Of a stretch of DNA of 6,651 nucleotides, positions 6,643-6,651 are shown one piece after another (the stretch's first letter is position 1; every line of letters begins with the position of its first letter). The notes beneath the pieces are model-generated. The model ran no database searches. It was given only the letters and a program-made list of their open reading frames with translations, and was not told the DNA's origin. This DNA comes from PUND01 sp046538345. Its GTDB lineage: Bacteria; Planctomycetota; Phycisphaerae; SM23-33. The position numbers were made by a program, and so were the translations under genes. The DNA lies in NCBI GenBank assembly GCA_046538345.1, contig JBKHJB010000128.1:1-6651 (forward strand), in the 5' to 3' direction.

Positions 6643-6651
6643 CCAGGGGCC

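Noticed and set aside
6509..6651. Possible replication origin, because of a consensus DnaA box.
   Set aside because: Only one box was seen, with no AT-rich unwinding region and no dnaA, dnaN or parA-type gene. The site is kept only as a single motif.
1..6651. Mobile element, CRISPR array, tRNA or rRNA.
   Set aside because: No transposase or integrase motifs, evenly spaced repeats, clover-leaf sequence or ribosomal RNA segment could be recognised by reading either strand.

Overview
This 6.65 kb window is GC-rich bacterial chromosome with four recognisable protein-coding genes and short intergenic gaps. No RNA gene, CRISPR array, transposase, integrase or phage gene is visible. The gene content fits a free-living heterotroph, perhaps of the Planctomycetota/PVC type: a MrfA/YprA-like helicase, a short cytoplasmic GH29-type glycosidase, and a MASE3 sensor kinase with a NarL-type regulator. 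ATA codons are also fairly frequent for such GC-rich DNA. That assignment is a weak inference; no marker gene is present.

Layout. The left half is transcribed leftwards. A GH29 alpha-L-fucosidase-like gene (3401 to 2394) is followed by a DExH-box helicase with a C-terminal DUF1998/MZB region (2303 to beyond base 1). The helicase stays open to the window edge and its stop codon is not included. The 90 bp gap between these two genes holds a perfect 8 bp inverted repeat spanning a weak promoter-like sequence just upstream of the helicase. The right half is transcribed rightwards: a membrane histidine kinase (3542-5809) and, 21 bp later, its apparent partner response regulator (5831-6508). A 140 bp divergent region (3402-3541) separates the two halves and carries promoter-like hexamers in both directions. 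The last 143 bp (6509-6651) are non-coding as far as seen. They contain a 9 bp perfect inverted repeat enclosing most of a consensus DnaA-box sequence.

How the genes work together. The kinase and regulator form a complete NarX/NarL-style two-component system: an eight-helix MASE3 membrane sensor, coiled coil, two PAS domains, HisKA_3 and HATPase modules, then a REC-LuxR regulator. The second PAS domain contains four cysteines that could bind metal or sense redox, which is the most interesting hypothesis here. The divergent glycosidase could be a target of the regulator, but only the arrangement suggests this. The helicase is probably an independent DNA-repair gene. The window otherwise looks ordinary: I found no convincing new multi-gene system, only several specific features worth testing.
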